Below, in pieces: positions 1-8,181 of a stretch of DNA of 45,584 bases. Positions within the stretch are counted from its first letter, which is position 1. The number at the start of each line of letters is the position of its first letter. The notes beneath the pieces were generated by a model. That model worked only from the letters and a program-made list of their open reading frames with translations. It was not told the DNA's origin and did not search any database. The stretch comes from Clostridiales bacterium (GTDB taxonomy: Bacteria; Bacillota; Clostridia; Lachnospirales; Lachnospiraceae), in assembly GCA_029007785.1 (NCBI GenBank), contig JAQXIM010000124.1, positions 1 through 45,584 of the forward strand. The letters run 5' to 3'. The translations under genes were made by a program, and so were the position numbers.

Positions 1-676
1 CCTTCCCATCGTCCTTGGGATCATCATTGCAGTGCTCCTTTTACTTATTGGCATAGCTGTGATGATCATCAAGCCCTGGGACAAGGGATCTTCCGAGGCG
101 TCCCACACTACGGTGGATGTAGTCAGAACGGACAATGAAGAGGACAAGGAGAACACCTCCGATAAGGAAGAGAATAAGAATAAGTCAGAGACAACAGAGA
201 ATGAACCTGAAGAGCCCGAAGAGGATGAACCCGAGGGAAATAATCCTCCCTCTTTCAGTTCGGTCAGTGCTTCTTCCTCTCTGCCCGGAGATGCCACCAC
301 TTCCTACTACGGACCAAATAACGTAACTGACAACAATCTCTCCACTGCCTGGAATGAGGGAGCTTCCGGAAACGGACCCGGTGAGTATCTCACCTTCACT
401 GCCTCCTCTCCCCAGAAGATTAGCGGTGTAGGCATTGTGGGAGGCTATCCGAAGTCCGATGAGGTATACTTTAACAATGCCCGTCCCAAGGAGATCACCC
501 TGACTTTTGACGACGGCACAAGCATCAACTACACCTTAAAGGACAGCAACGGAGAGTATCAGGAATTTAAACTTGATTCCCCTGTAAGCAGCACCAAGGT
601 TACCATAACCATCAAATCTGTTTATCCGGGATCCAAGTACGACGACTGCTGTATTGCAGAAGTAGCATTCTACTAG
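1..676 (+). CDS. Membrane-anchored protein with C-terminal NADase-type glycan-binding/discoidin-like domain (5' partial)
   Basis: The frame is open from base 2, so the true start lies left of the window. Visible order: one hydrophobic segment (LPIVLGIIIAVLLLLIGIAVMII), then about 50 residues of acidic, Glu/Asp/Asn-rich linker, then a roughly 140-residue beta-rich domain beginning near SFSSVSASSSLPG and ending at the stop. The pattern of D-N-N-LSTAWNEG, a G-x-GEYLTF strand and two closely spaced Cys near the end (DDCCIAEV) resembles the NADase-type glycan-binding/discoidin-like domain seen on many Firmicute surface proteins. Such proteins often carry an N-terminal zinc ribbon, which would be outside the window. 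Inference: a cell-surface protein whose C-terminal domain faces outward and may bind glycan. It is followed 21 bases later by a lipoprotein peptidase on the same strand, probably in one operon. Confidence 0.7.
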   Translation, partial: LPIVLGIIIAVLLLLIGIAVMIIKPWDKGSSEASHTTVDVVRTDNEEDKENTSDKEENKNKSETTENEPEEPEEDEPEGNNPPSFSSVSASSSLPGDATTSYYGPNNVTDNNLSTAWNEGASGNGPGEYLTFTASSPQKISGVGIVGGYPKSDEVYFNNARPKEITLTFDDGTSINYTLKDSNGEYQEFKLDSPVSSTKVTITIKSVYPGSKYDDCCIAEVAFY

Positions 677-697
677 ATTTATAACCGATGGAATAAG

Positions 698-1531
698 ATG
701 AAAAGAAAGAAGATTACAAGAATACTCAGCCTGATCCTTGTTCTCTCCCTCCTTTTTTGCGCCTGCGGCAAAAAGAAGGAGGAGGCAAAAGAAAAAATCA
801 GTGAAGAGGCTGCCAAAACCAGAGATGAGGACCACAAAAACACAGAAAAGGACCCCCCGGTAGAGGATGTGGACACCATAGTTCTGACTCCTTTTGATCA
901 GATTCCGGCCGGAACCGCCCTCACGAAGGAGGAGGTACGACTCTTTGGAGAGGACAAGTGTTTCTGTGTATATGAGATATCGGATGAGCTCTTTTCCCGG
1001 ATCTACGGACTTTCCTTTAAGGAAAACTGTACCGTTCCAAGGGAAGACCTTCGATATGTCAAGGTTCTCCACAAAGATGCCGAGGGAACGATCTTGGTGG
1101 GTGAACTCATGGTACATAAGGATGTTGCTGAAGCGATCAGAGATATTTTCCATGAGCTTTACCTGGCCGACTATCCGATTCACAAGATGCACCTGGTGGA
1201 TGACTACGGTGCAGATGACAATGCTTCCATGGAGGCGGACAACACTTCTGCCTTCAACTACCGACTGATTGCCGGAACCAGTGAATTATCCAACCATGCT
1301 TTTGGCAAGGCTATAGATATCAACCCCTATTACAATCCTTATTGCATTCCCGGACAGGACTATGTCTCTCCCGCCTCCGCCTATGAGTACGGAGATCGGA
1401 GCCGGAGTTTTGACTATAAGATCGAAAAAGGGGATCTTTGCTACAATCTTTTCATCGAGCACGGCTTCACCTGGGGTGGAGACTGGACCGGCGGAATCTA
1501 CGATTATCAGCATTTTGAATATCTTAAATGA
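698..1531 (+). CDS. M15-family D-Ala-D-Ala carboxypeptidase-like lipoprotein
   Basis: The protein has 277 residues. The N-terminus is a lipoprotein signal peptide (KRKK, a hydrophobic stretch, then LLFCAC), with Cys23 the likely lipidated residue, followed by a charged linker. The C-terminal half is a peptidase M15 domain of the VanY/Ply type: S-N-H-A-F-G-K-A-I-D-I supplies two expected zinc ligands (His and Asp), and the terminal D-Y-Q-H-F-E-Y supplies the third His. M15 enzymes cleave D-Ala-D-Ala or L-Ala-D-Glu bonds in peptidoglycan outside the membrane. The Shine-Dalgarno sequence before the ATG is weak (GGAATAAG), so translation may be coupled to the upstream gene. Inference: a cell-wall trimming enzyme tethered to the membrane; exact bond specificity cannot be read from the sequence. 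Confidence 0.85.
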   Translation: MKRKKITRILSLILVLSLLFCACGKKKEEAKEKISEEAAKTRDEDHKNTEKDPPVEDVDTIVLTPFDQIPAGTALTKEEVRLFGEDKCFCVYEISDELFSRIYGLSFKENCTVPREDLRYVKVLHKDAEGTILVGELMVHKDVAEAIRDIFHELYLADYPIHKMHLVDDYGADDNASMEADNTSAFNYRLIAGTSELSNHAFGKAIDINPYYNPYCIPGQDYVSPASAYEYGDRSRSFDYKIEKGDLCYNLFIEHGFTWGGDWTGGIYDYQHFEYLK

Positions 1532-1549
1532 TCAGGAGGTAACAATCAA

Positions 1550-2266
1550 ATGAAAGCACTGTTTGATCTTCACACTCACACAGTGGCAAGCGGTCATGCA
1601 TTCAGCACCTGGAACGAAAATGTAAGGTCAGCCAAGGCTCATGGGCTTTTGGCAGTAGGCATCAGCGAACACGCACCTATGATGCCCGGTTCCTGCCACG
1701 AGTTCCATTTTTCCAATTCCAAAGTGCTTCCCAAATACTACGAAGATATGCGTATCTACAACGGAGTAGAGGCAAACATAATGGACTATAAGGGTACGAT
1801 CGATGTCCTTCCCAGCTTCATCGAGAAGGTGGATTATATCATCGCAAGCCTTCACAAGGTGTGTATTGAACCCGGCACCACCACTGAAAACACTAATGCT
1901 TATCTGGAGGTAATGAAAAACCCTTATGTAAAGATCATCGGACATCCGGATGACTCCAGGTATCCCATAGACTACGAGGAGCTCACCATTGCGGCGGCAG
2001 AGAATCACATCTGTCTGGAGCTCAACAACTCCTCCATGCACCCTCTCTCCGCCCGAAAAAACGGCAGGGAGAACATCCTTAAGCTTCTCACCAAGTGCAA
2101 GGAGCACGGCACCATGATCATCATGGGCACCGACTCCCACTATGACGGCCAGATAGGTCTTTTTGAGGAATCCTACAAGATCCTTGAGGAAGTGGATTTC
2201 CCTGAGGAGCAGATCATTAACACCAGCCTTGAGAACTTAAAGCTGGTGCTTAATCGGGATTTATAG
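1550..2266 (+). CDS. PHP-domain phosphatase (YcdX-like)
   Basis: The protein has 238 residues and is a single PHP domain. Metal-binding motifs are visible: D-L-H-T-H-T at the N-terminus, G-I-S-E-H-A-P, a central IASLHK, the I-I-G-H-P-D motif, and G-T-D-S-H near the C-terminus. The length fits the YcdX/histidinol-phosphatase-like family, trinuclear-metal phosphoesterases. The ATG follows a strong AGGAGGT at proper spacing, 18 bases after the M15 gene, so the two are likely co-transcribed. The substrate is unknown. A histidinol phosphatase role is possible but unsupported, because no his genes are nearby. Confidence 0.85.
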   Translation: MKALFDLHTHTVASGHAFSTWNENVRSAKAHGLLAVGISEHAPMMPGSCHEFHFSNSKVLPKYYEDMRIYNGVEANIMDYKGTIDVLPSFIEKVDYIIASLHKVCIEPGTTTENTNAYLEVMKNPYVKIIGHPDDSRYPIDYEELTIAAAENHICLELNNSSMHPLSARKNGRENILKLLTKCKEHGTMIIMGTDSHYDGQIGLFEESYKILEEVDFPEEQIINTSLENLKLVLNRDL

Positions 2267-2282
2267 TTTTTGTTTATACAAG

Positions 2283-2326
2283 AAAGCACTTATTCTCCGG
2301 AGATTGTCCTTGAGAATAAGTGCTTT
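2283..2326. terminator. Perfect 15-bp inverted repeat between convergent genes
   Basis: Arms AAAGCACTTATTCTC (2283-2297) and GAGAATAAGTGCTTT (2312-2326) are exact reverse complements around a 14-base loop. It lies between the stop of the PHP gene and the stop of the minus-strand membrane protein, so it probably terminates both transcripts. The downstream T-tract is short on the plus side. Confidence 0.7.
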
Positions 2327-2344
2327 GTACTTTTCATAATACTG

Positions 2345-2734
2345 CTAATAGCGGCCTCTGTTCTTATTTCTTCCCTTGCCGCTGGATTTCGGTCTTCCGG
2401 TAGCCTTCTTTTTCTTGGCCTGAGCCTGGCGGCTGGCTTTCTCCAGATCTGCCTCAACCAGGCCGTTCATAGCATAAATGATTCCAAGGATACCAATTAT
2501 CTCCACTCCATAGCAAACATAACACTGGATGGAACCTTCAGGAAAAATTGCGGAAGCTGCCATTCCTGCTCCAAGCAGAACGGTGGGAATCATCTGCTTC
2601 TTTGCAAAATCTGCAACTGACTTCTTGGTATATTTGGTCATTGCCTTGTTGCTGATACTGGGCACAAAAAACTGTATGAGGCCTATGAGCGCAATGAGAA
2701 TTCCAAGTCCGATACAAAGATATTTTAAGATCAT
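2345..2734 (-). CDS. Small membrane protein of unknown function with basic C-terminal tail
   Basis: The protein has 129 residues from the ATG at 2734, chosen because AGGGGGG sits 5 bases upstream; the longer open frame would run back through the promoter into add. The order is a hydrophobic helix (LKYLCIGLGILIALIGLIQFFV), a polar stretch, two short hydrophobic segments around residues 50-95, then a strongly basic tail (QAQAKKKKATGRPKSSGKGRNKNRGR). I do not recognise the family. The tail may contact membrane phosphates or nucleic acid, but that is only a guess. It is the last minus-strand gene before the convergent terminator and has its own promoter overlapping the end of add. Confidence 0.7.
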   Translation of the reverse strand: MILKYLCIGLGILIALIGLIQFFVPSISNKAMTKYTKKSVADFAKKQMIPTVLLGAGMAASAIFPEGSIQCYVCYGVEIIGILGIIYAMNGLVEADLEKASRQAQAKKKKATGRPKSSGKGRNKNRGRY

Positions 2735-2768
2735 ATTAACCCCCCTAAAAGAAAAACTGTTAAAGAGT

Positions 2769-2796
2769 ATTATAACACTAACCCCAGTATTTACAA
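2769..2796 (-). promoter_or_regulatory. Promoter of the small membrane protein gene
   Basis: On the minus strand, TTGTAA (2796-2791), 16 bases, then a perfect TATAAT (2774-2769). It lies across the stop codon of add and about 35 bases before the downstream ATG. Confidence 0.55.
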
Positions 2797-3809
2797 ACCT
2801 TCTCCCGGAGAATTTTCTTGATCTCTTCTCCGGCAAAACAGCTCTCTATTGCCGAATCGGTGATATACCTGAACTCCCAAGCCCCAAAGCCGAACTCTGT
2901 CTCGAGGATCTTGTACTCTCTTCTCAGGTCAGTTCCGATAATGCCCGGATCGTCGGTACTTACTGATACCGGAATCTGAAGGTTCATGAATCTTCTGATT
3001 CCGATCTCTAGGTAGTTTCTCGCCGAAGCAGTCACCAGATTGCTGGTGGGACAGATCTCAAGGCAGATCTTTTTCCTTGCCAGCTCCATTTGAAGATCTC
3101 CGTCCTCTATAGCTCTTATGCCGTGTCCGATTCTATCAGCGCCAAACTCCAACGCCTGTTTCACGTAGGAGGCATCGGTACATTCCCCGGCATGAATTGT
3201 AAAAGGTATTCTCTTCTTCTTTGCTTCCTCCCAAAGAACCGCAAACTTCTTCGGAGGAAAAGGAGCCTCGTTTCCGGCAATATCGATTCCCACGATTCCC
3301 TCATTCCGGTATTTTTCCGCAAGGGAAAGGACCTCCAGGGCTTTTTCCTGGGTGTCGTCCCTCATAGCGATAAGGATTCCCCTGGTGATGACCCCTTCCT
3401 TTAGTTCTCCCTCTCTCATTCCCTTAAGAAAACTCTCCACCACTTCCTCGGGACTTAAGTTTCCCCTGCAGTGCAAAAGGGGAGCGAATCTGATCTCAAG
3501 ATAGATCACTCCTTCCGCCTTTGCATTTCGAATCACCTCTCTTGCACAGCATCGGATCTGCTCGGGCGTCTGCAGCACCTTTAACACCGGATCAAAACAG
3601 GATAGGAAATCCGGGAGACTTCGACACTCAGGGCCTGCCATAATAAGCTTTGAGAGCTCCTCATCTCTAAGCTCCCTCATGTGCCGAATATCCTCCTCAA
3701 AAGGAATTTCTGACAACTCCAGAAGTTCTCTCATTATCGGAAGAGTGACTGCTCCGTCCAAGTGGCAGTGGAGATGGATCTTTGGCATTGTCTCTAATTC
3801 ATAGTTCAT
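2778..3809 (-). CDS. add: Adenosine deaminase
   Basis: The protein has 343 residues, the usual length for the family. It hydrolyses adenosine and deoxyadenosine to inosine and deoxyinosine in purine salvage. The metal and active-site motifs of the amidohydrolase fold are present in order: H-L-H-C-H-L-D-G-A near residue 12, an IDIAGNE motif, F-T-I-H-A-G-E (catalytic Glu region), R-I-G-H-G, E-I-C-P-T-S-N and S-T-D-D-P-G. The ATG at 3809 has GGGAGAA at good spacing; an internal ATG at residue 8 (MPKIHLHCH) is an alternative. The gene starts about 35 bases downstream of the tRNA-Thr terminator, so its promoter must overlap that hairpin or it depends on read-through. Confidence 0.93.
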   Translation of the reverse strand: MNYELETMPKIHLHCHLDGAVTLPIMRELLELSEIPFEEDIRHMRELRDEELSKLIMAGPECRSLPDFLSCFDPVLKVLQTPEQIRCCAREVIRNAKAEGVIYLEIRFAPLLHCRGNLSPEEVVESFLKGMREGELKEGVITRGILIAMRDDTQEKALEVLSLAEKYRNEGIVGIDIAGNEAPFPPKKFAVLWEEAKKKRIPFTIHAGECTDASYVKQALEFGADRIGHGIRAIEDGDLQMELARKKICLEICPTSNLVTASARNYLEIGIRRFMNLQIPVSVSTDDPGIIGTDLRREYKILETEFGFGAWEFRYITDSAIESCFAGEEIKKILREKVCKYWG

Positions 3810-3843
3810 TATCTGTTCTCCCTAAATACACTTTACGAAATAC

Positions 3844-3871
3844 AAAAGGACCAGGAGTAAACCTGATCCTT
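3844..3871 (-). terminator. Terminator of tRNA-Thr
   Basis: On the minus strand AAGGATCAGG and CCTGGTCCTT form a 10-bp stem with one G-U pair, followed by TTTT. It sits just after the tRNA 3' end. Confidence 0.75.
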
Positions 3872-3882
3872 AGTTCTTCAAA

Positions 3883-3955
3883 AGCTTCCTGCCGGGCTCG
3901 AACCGGCGACCTCATCCTTACCATGGATGCGCGCTGCCTACTGTGCCAAGGAAGC
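3883..3955 (-). tRNA. tRNA-Thr (GGT anticodon)
   Basis: A 73-nt cloverleaf on the minus strand. Acceptor arms GCTTCCT/AGGAAGC with discriminator T; anticodon stem CATCC/GGATG around the loop ATGGTAA, giving GGT; T-arm GCCGG-TTCGAGC-CCGGC. CCA is not encoded. It has its own promoter and terminator and lies between sigH and add. Confidence 0.93.
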
Positions 3956-3982
3956 TTGCCGCATTAAATATGCAACGAAAAC

Positions 3983-4011
3983 AATATAATATATTTCCCG
4001 GACAATGTCAA
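3983..4011 (-). promoter_or_regulatory. Promoter of tRNA-Thr
   Basis: On the minus strand, TTGACA (4011-4006), 17 bases, TATATT (3988-3983), starting within about 30 bases of the tRNA. It directly abuts the end of sigH. Confidence 0.75.
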
Positions 4012-4014
4012 TGT

Positions 4015-4617
4015 TTAATCCTGAAAGTTTTCCAGAATTTTCTTTCGAATCCTGGTAAGGGCATTGTCCACCTGCTTGGTATTTTTGCCAAGAAGCTCTC
4101 CGATCTCACCCCGGCTTCTTCCCTCAAGGAAATACTCCAGGACCTCCCGCTCCATTCGGCTTAAACCTCGCTCAAAAGCTTTTCTCAGGGCTCTGTTACT
4201 CTCCTCCGTGATATAGGTCTCCTCCGGATCAAGATTTACCTGATCTGGAAGCTCAACTAAAATTCCGGGTTCAGAAGAGTCCTCCGGCTTATTCAAGGAC
4301 ACATAGTTGTTCAGAGGCTGATGTTTTAGTCTTGAGGCACTCTCCAGGGCATTGATGAGGTGGTGATCGATACAAAGACCGGCAAAGCTCTTAAAGCTTA
4401 CCCCTTTGGATTCCTCATAATTCTTCACCGCCTTGAAAAGACCGATCATCCCCTCCTGTATAAGATCATCCTGATCTCCGCCCATGAGAAAAAACTTCCG
4501 GGCTTTGGCGCACACTGTCCTTTTGTACCGGCCAAGGATCTCCTCTATCGCCTCGGGATCCCCCTCCCGGTAGCGCCTGACAAGCTCCTCATCCGACAAT
4601 TCTCTGATATATGTCAT
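4015..4617 (-). CDS. sigH: RNA polymerase sigma factor SigH (stationary phase/sporulation initiation)
   Basis: The protein has 200 residues, typical of Spo0H/SigH. Region 2 is clear: EAIEEILGRYK, then D-Q-D-D-L-I-Q-E-G-M-I-G-L-F-K-A-V-K-N-Y (core binding and -10 recognition), then FKSFAGLCIDHHLINAL. Region 4 is C-terminal: LSRMEREVLEYFLEGRSRGEIGELLG with the helix-turn-helix ending in KQVDNALTRIRKK. In Firmicutes SigH drives early sporulation and stationary-phase genes. The position after rlmB matches the classical cysS-mrnC-rlmB-(yacP)-sigH order, although yacP is missing here. The start lies 3 bases after the rlmB stop with only a weak ribosome binding site, which suggests translational coupling. 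Region 2 and region 4 are both complete, unlike the sigG copy at 31.4 kb. Confidence 0.9.
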   Translation of the reverse strand: MTYIRELSDEELVRRYREGDPEAIEEILGRYKRTVCAKARKFFLMGGDQDDLIQEGMIGLFKAVKNYEESKGVSFKSFAGLCIDHHLINALESASRLKHQPLNNYVSLNKPEDSSEPGILVELPDQVNLDPEETYITEESNRALRKAFERGLSRMEREVLEYFLEGRSRGEIGELLGKNTKQVDNALTRIRKKILENFQD

Positions 4618-4620
4618 AGA

Positions 4621-5361
4621 TCAATTCATTCTCTGTCGGTAGATCTCATACATGAGAACTCCGGCTGCTACTGAGGCGTTGAGGGAGTTGATATCTCCCT
4701 TCATGGGAATCGCCGTCTTGAGATCGCACTTCTCGCTCACAAGCCTTGAAACTCCATCCCCCTCGTTGCCTATTACAAGTCCGATAGGACCTTTTAAGTT
4801 TGTCTGATACATGGAATCTCCATCCATATCCGCACAGACAAACCAGATACCTTCCTTCTTGAGTTCCTCTATGGTCTGGCTTAAGTTGGTGACTTTGGCC
4901 ACCGGGACAAAAGCTGTCGCTCCCGCCGAAGCTCTCACCGCCGCCGCGGTAAGTCCTGCCGCTCTGCGCTTAGGGATTATCACCCCGTGAGCTCCCACCA
5001 CATTGGCAGTACGAATGATGGCACCCAGATTGTGGGGATCCACTATCTCGTCCAGAAGAAGGATAAACGGATCTTCCCCCTTCTCTCTTGCTGCCTCCAG
5101 AATATCGGAGACCTCGGCGTAGGAGCAGGCCGCCGCATAGGCGATCACTCCCTGGTGCTTCTTGGTCTCAGACATCCGGTCAAGTCTTGCTTTGTCAACT
5201 CTGTTTACGATCACGTCATTTTTGCGGGCTTCTCTGAGGATACTCTGAATCGGGCCGTCCCGAAGATCCTTTTGAATAAAGATCTTATCGATTATCATTC
5301 CCGAGCGAAAAGCCTCGATCACCGCATTTCTTCCCTCAAGGGTCTGTTCTTCAAAACGCAT
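4621..5361 (-). CDS. rlmB: 23S rRNA (guanosine-2251) 2'-O-methyltransferase, TrmH/RlmB type
   Basis: The protein has 246 residues from the ATG at 5361, whose A overlaps the mrnC stop (TAATG) and which follows AGGAGAGCAG; a longer frame from 5427 would run inside mrnC. The N-terminal substrate-binding domain begins EGRNAVIEAFRSG. The C-terminal SPOUT (alpha/beta knot) domain has D-P-H-N-L-G-A-I-I-R-T-A, then GLVIGNEGDGVS and MKGDINSLNASVAAGVLMYE, the three signature motifs of the family. It methylates G2251 (E. coli numbering) in the peptidyl-transferase P loop of 23S rRNA. The gene is in the ispF-to-sigH operon. Confidence 0.92.
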   Translation of the reverse strand: MRFEEQTLEGRNAVIEAFRSGMIIDKIFIQKDLRDGPIQSILREARKNDVIVNRVDKARLDRMSETKKHQGVIAYAAACSYAEVSDILEAAREKGEDPFILLLDEIVDPHNLGAIIRTANVVGAHGVIIPKRRAAGLTAAAVRASAGATAFVPVAKVTNLSQTIEELKKEGIWFVCADMDGDSMYQTNLKGPIGLVIGNEGDGVSRLVSEKCDLKTAIPMKGDINSLNASVAAGVLMYEIYRQRMN

Positions 5362-5807
5362 TATCTGCTCTCCTTGGCATCGTACCGGGTAATTCCCAGA
5401 TGAATAAGCTGAACTATCCTGTCCCACCTTCTGTTGAGGTACAGATATCCTATCATAGCCTCAAAACCGGTTGCCCTGTGATAGTCAGAGATAGTCTGAT
5501 GTTTGGCTACCGAAATGGGCTTGGCATTTTTGCCTTTGCGGAATACATCCGCCTCCTCCTTCGTGAGTTCCGGAAGAAGAAGCCTCACGATCCTCGCCTG
5601 AGCCTTGGCGCTGACATACTTAGCACCCAGCTTGTTGATCTTCCCCACCTGGGCATTGATCCGGTGAAAAGCCACTGTTCGCACCACCAGCTCATAGACC
5701 GCATCCCCGATGTACGCAAGGCTTAAGGGAGAATACTCTCTTATATCCGGCTCATCAAGGTCAAACTCCTTTCGGAGCTGTTCCAAAAGCTCTAAGCACG
5801 GCTCCAT
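5361..5807 (-). CDS. mrnC: Mini-ribonuclease III (MrnC)
   Basis: The protein has 148 residues, a lone RNase III catalytic domain without the dsRNA-binding domain, as expected for MrnC. The signature L-A-Y-I-G-D-A-V-Y-E-L and the later G-F-E-A-M-I-G-Y-L-Y carry the acidic metal-binding residues. MrnC matures the ends of 23S rRNA in Firmicutes. It overlaps the end of cysS by 16 bases and the start of rlmB by one base, so the three genes are tightly coupled. The GAGGGCG before the ATG supports this start. Confidence 0.93.
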   Translation of the reverse strand: MEPCLELLEQLRKEFDLDEPDIREYSPLSLAYIGDAVYELVVRTVAFHRINAQVGKINKLGAKYVSAKAQARIVRLLLPELTKEEADVFRKGKNAKPISVAKHQTISDYHRATGFEAMIGYLYLNRRWDRIVQLIHLGITRYDAKESR

Positions 5808-7201
5808 TTAACGCCCTCTCTGGTATCCTTTAAGATGATTCCTCTGGAAAGAAGTTCGTTTCTGATCTCATCGGCTCTGGCGAAGTCTTTATTCTTTCGG
5901 GCTGCCTGTCGCTCCGCTATGAGAGCTTCGATCTCGCTGTCGATATCTTCTTTTTCAACCTCGATCACAAGGCCCAGAACGTCTGAGAGCTTCTTCAATG
6001 TATCTGCCACGAAGCCGGCAAATTCTTTCGAAGATTCGGCATCAACTTCCTTGTTGGCATAACGCACAAGATCAAAGATCGCTGCCTCTGCATCCGCAGT
6101 GTTGAAGTCATCATCCATAGCAGTCTCAAACTTGCTCACAAAAGCCTCAACCTCCGGGATCTGCTCCTTCTCCGCCTCACTCATGGACTCGGACTTGTTG
6201 TTAGCGGCTCTGTCCTTTAAGTTCTCATATGCGTTAGTGATTCGGCCCAGTCCGGCTTCCGCCGCTTCCATCTGCTCTCTGTCAAACTCCAGAGGGGAGC
6301 GATAGTGAGAGCTGAGCATGAAGAAACGCAGGATACGAAGATCATACTTCTCTGAGATCTCTCTCACAGTAAAGAAGTTGCCCGCAGACTTACTCATCTT
6401 CACTCTGTCGATATTGAGGAAAGCGTTGTGCATCCAGTAATTGGAAAAAGGTTCGCCGCTGTAAGCCTCAGACTGGGCGATCTCGTTCTCATGGTGAGGG
6501 AATACAAGATCCTCTCCGCCGGCATGGATATCGATGGATGTTCCCAGGTACTTCTTGGACATCACAGAGCACTCAATGTGCCAGCCCGGTCTTCCGTCGG
6601 ACCAGGGTGACTCCCAGGCAGGTTCTCCCTCTTTCTTAGGCTTCCAGAGAACGAAATCCAGGGGATCTTCCTTCTCGTCCTCACCGGTTACCAGAAGTGA
6701 ACGGTTTCCGGATCTGAGGTCATCCAGGTTCTTGTGAGAAAGCTTGCCGTACTCCTTAAACTTTCTGGTTCTGAAATAAACGGTGCCGTTCTTCTCGTAG
6801 GCATAACCGTCCTCAATAAGCTTTGAGATCATCTCGATCATTCCCCCGATCTCCTGGGTAGCTCTGGGGTGGGTCGTTGCGGGCATTACATTCATTGCCG
6901 CCATGTCTTTTTGGCACTCCGCAATATACCTCTCCGCAACCTCATCTGCAGAGATTCCCTCCTCGATAGCTTTCTTAATTATCTTGTCATCTACGTCGGT
7001 AAAGTTAGATACGTAGTTGACTTCATAGCCCTTGTACTCGAAATATCTTCTAACGGTATCGAAAACGATCATGGGACGAGCATTTCCGATGTGAATAAAA
7101 TTGTAGACAGTGGGGCCGCAGACATACATGCGGACCTTGCCGTCCTCTATGGGTTTGAACTCTTCTTTCTTTTTCGTAAGTGTATTATAAATACGAATCA
7201 T
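5792..7201 (-). CDS. cysS: Cysteinyl-tRNA synthetase
   Basis: The protein has 469 residues, full length for class I CysRS. The HIGH motif appears as F-I-H-I-G-N-A-R-P near residue 35, and the KMSKS motif as V-K-M-S-K-S-A-G-N-F near residue 270. The zinc site residues include C28 (M-Y-V-C-G-P-T-V-Y), the GWHIECSVMS segment and H-H-E-N-E-I. The C-terminal anticodon-binding helical domain ends in the common signature LLSRGIILKDTREGVKW. The ATG follows TTGGAGGATA. It lies 29 bases after cysE, pairing cysteine synthesis with its charging on tRNA. Confidence 0.97.
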   Translation of the reverse strand: MIRIYNTLTKKKEEFKPIEDGKVRMYVCGPTVYNFIHIGNARPMIVFDTVRRYFEYKGYEVNYVSNFTDVDDKIIKKAIEEGISADEVAERYIAECQKDMAAMNVMPATTHPRATQEIGGMIEMISKLIEDGYAYEKNGTVYFRTRKFKEYGKLSHKNLDDLRSGNRSLLVTGEDEKEDPLDFVLWKPKKEGEPAWESPWSDGRPGWHIECSVMSKKYLGTSIDIHAGGEDLVFPHHENEIAQSEAYSGEPFSNYWMHNAFLNIDRVKMSKSAGNFFTVREISEKYDLRILRFFMLSSHYRSPLEFDREQMEAAEAGLGRITNAYENLKDRAANNKSESMSEAEKEQIPEVEAFVSKFETAMDDDFNTADAEAAIFDLVRYANKEVDAESSKEFAGFVADTLKKLSDVLGLVIEVEKEDIDSEIEALIAERQAARKNKDFARADEIRNELLSRGIILKDTREGVKWSRA

Positions 7202-7230
7202 TATGTATCCTCCAATATTTCCTAAGGCGA

Positions 7231-8181
7231 CTATCTGTCGCGTTCAAGGTCGTCTCTGTAACTTCTGGCCTCGTGGTTCATACGCCGCTTCAGTCTCTCC
7301 ACTTCCCGGTTGAGTCTTGAGATCTCCTCCAGAATAGGATCCGGCAAATTGATCTGGTCCATGCTCTCTCTGGGGATATATCTGTCGTGGCGTTTCACGA
7401 TTCTTCCCGGAACTCCTACAACAGTGCAGTTCTCCGGAACATCTTTAAGTACTACCGAGCCTGCTCCCACCCGGGTATTGTCCCCGATGGTGATAGGACC
7501 AAGGAGCTTTGCTCCGGCTCCGATGAGTACATTATTTCCTATGGTGGGGTGACGCTTGCCCTTGTCTTTACCGGTACCACCCAAAGTCACTCCCTGATAG
7601 ATGGTAACATCGTCACCGATAATGGTGGTCTCTCCTATGATAACTCCGGATCCGTGATCAATGAAAAAACCGCTGCCTATCTCGGCTCCGGGGTGGATCT
7701 CCACTCCCGTTGTCCTTGCGGCAAACTGAGAGATGGCTCTCGCCGCAAAAAAGTGCTTCCCCAGCCACAGCTTGTGAGCCAACCGGTAATAAAGCATAGC
7801 TTTAAAGCCCGGGTACAGAATCACTTCCATCTTTGACTTTATGGCCGGATCCCGCTCAATGATCACTTTCATCTCATTTCTGATTATGCAGAGGATAGAA
7901 CCCTTTCTGGCACCGCAATTGCATCCGTTTTCCGAGCTGCAAAAGTCTCCCCCGCCGGAGTTATTCTTGGCCGGATACATTCCGCCGTTGCTGCAGCCGC
8001 TGCAATTCTCACAGCCGGTACCTTCGCAGCAGATGTTCTTCTTCTCCAGCTCTCCGGGACGACCAAAAAACCTGTCTTTGGTTTCCAAAACCTTTGATAT
8101 TCCGGCCTTTACGGCCTTCCTCTTCGGCAGAGCCTCTCTTATGCGCTCCGCCATATCTGTAATTCTCTTAATATCTGTCAC
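7231..8181 (-). CDS. cysE: Serine O-acetyltransferase with Cys-rich N-terminal extension
   Basis: The protein has 316 residues. Residues from about 100 on match the short-form CysE: an alpha-helical part ([20 protein letters not shown]), then a left-handed beta-helix of hexapeptide repeats ([53 protein letters not shown]) with the catalytic D-H pair in FIDHGSG. It acetylates serine with acetyl-CoA, the first step to cysteine. The first 100 residues are extra: a basic helical stretch, then a Cys-rich segment at residues 51-89 (C51, C52, C57, C60, C63, C81, C87, C89) containing CENCSGC. The start is GTG directly after the ispF TAA with GGAGAAG upstream. The extension is in frame and bounded by that start, so it looks real. 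Its role is unknown; metal or redox sensing is possible. Confidence 0.9.
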   Translation of the reverse strand: MTDIKRITDMAERIREALPKRKAVKAGISKVLETKDRFFGRPGELEKKNICCEGTGCENCSGCSNGGMYPAKNNSGGGDFCSSENGCNCGARKGSILCIIRNEMKVIIERDPAIKSKMEVILYPGFKAMLYYRLAHKLWLGKHFFAARAISQFAARTTGVEIHPGAEIGSGFFIDHGSGVIIGETTIIGDDVTIYQGVTLGGTGKDKGKRHPTIGNNVLIGAGAKLLGPITIGDNTRVGAGSVVLKDVPENCTVVGVPGRIVKRHDRYIPRESMDQINLPDPILEEISRLNREVERLKRRMNHEARSYRDDLERDR

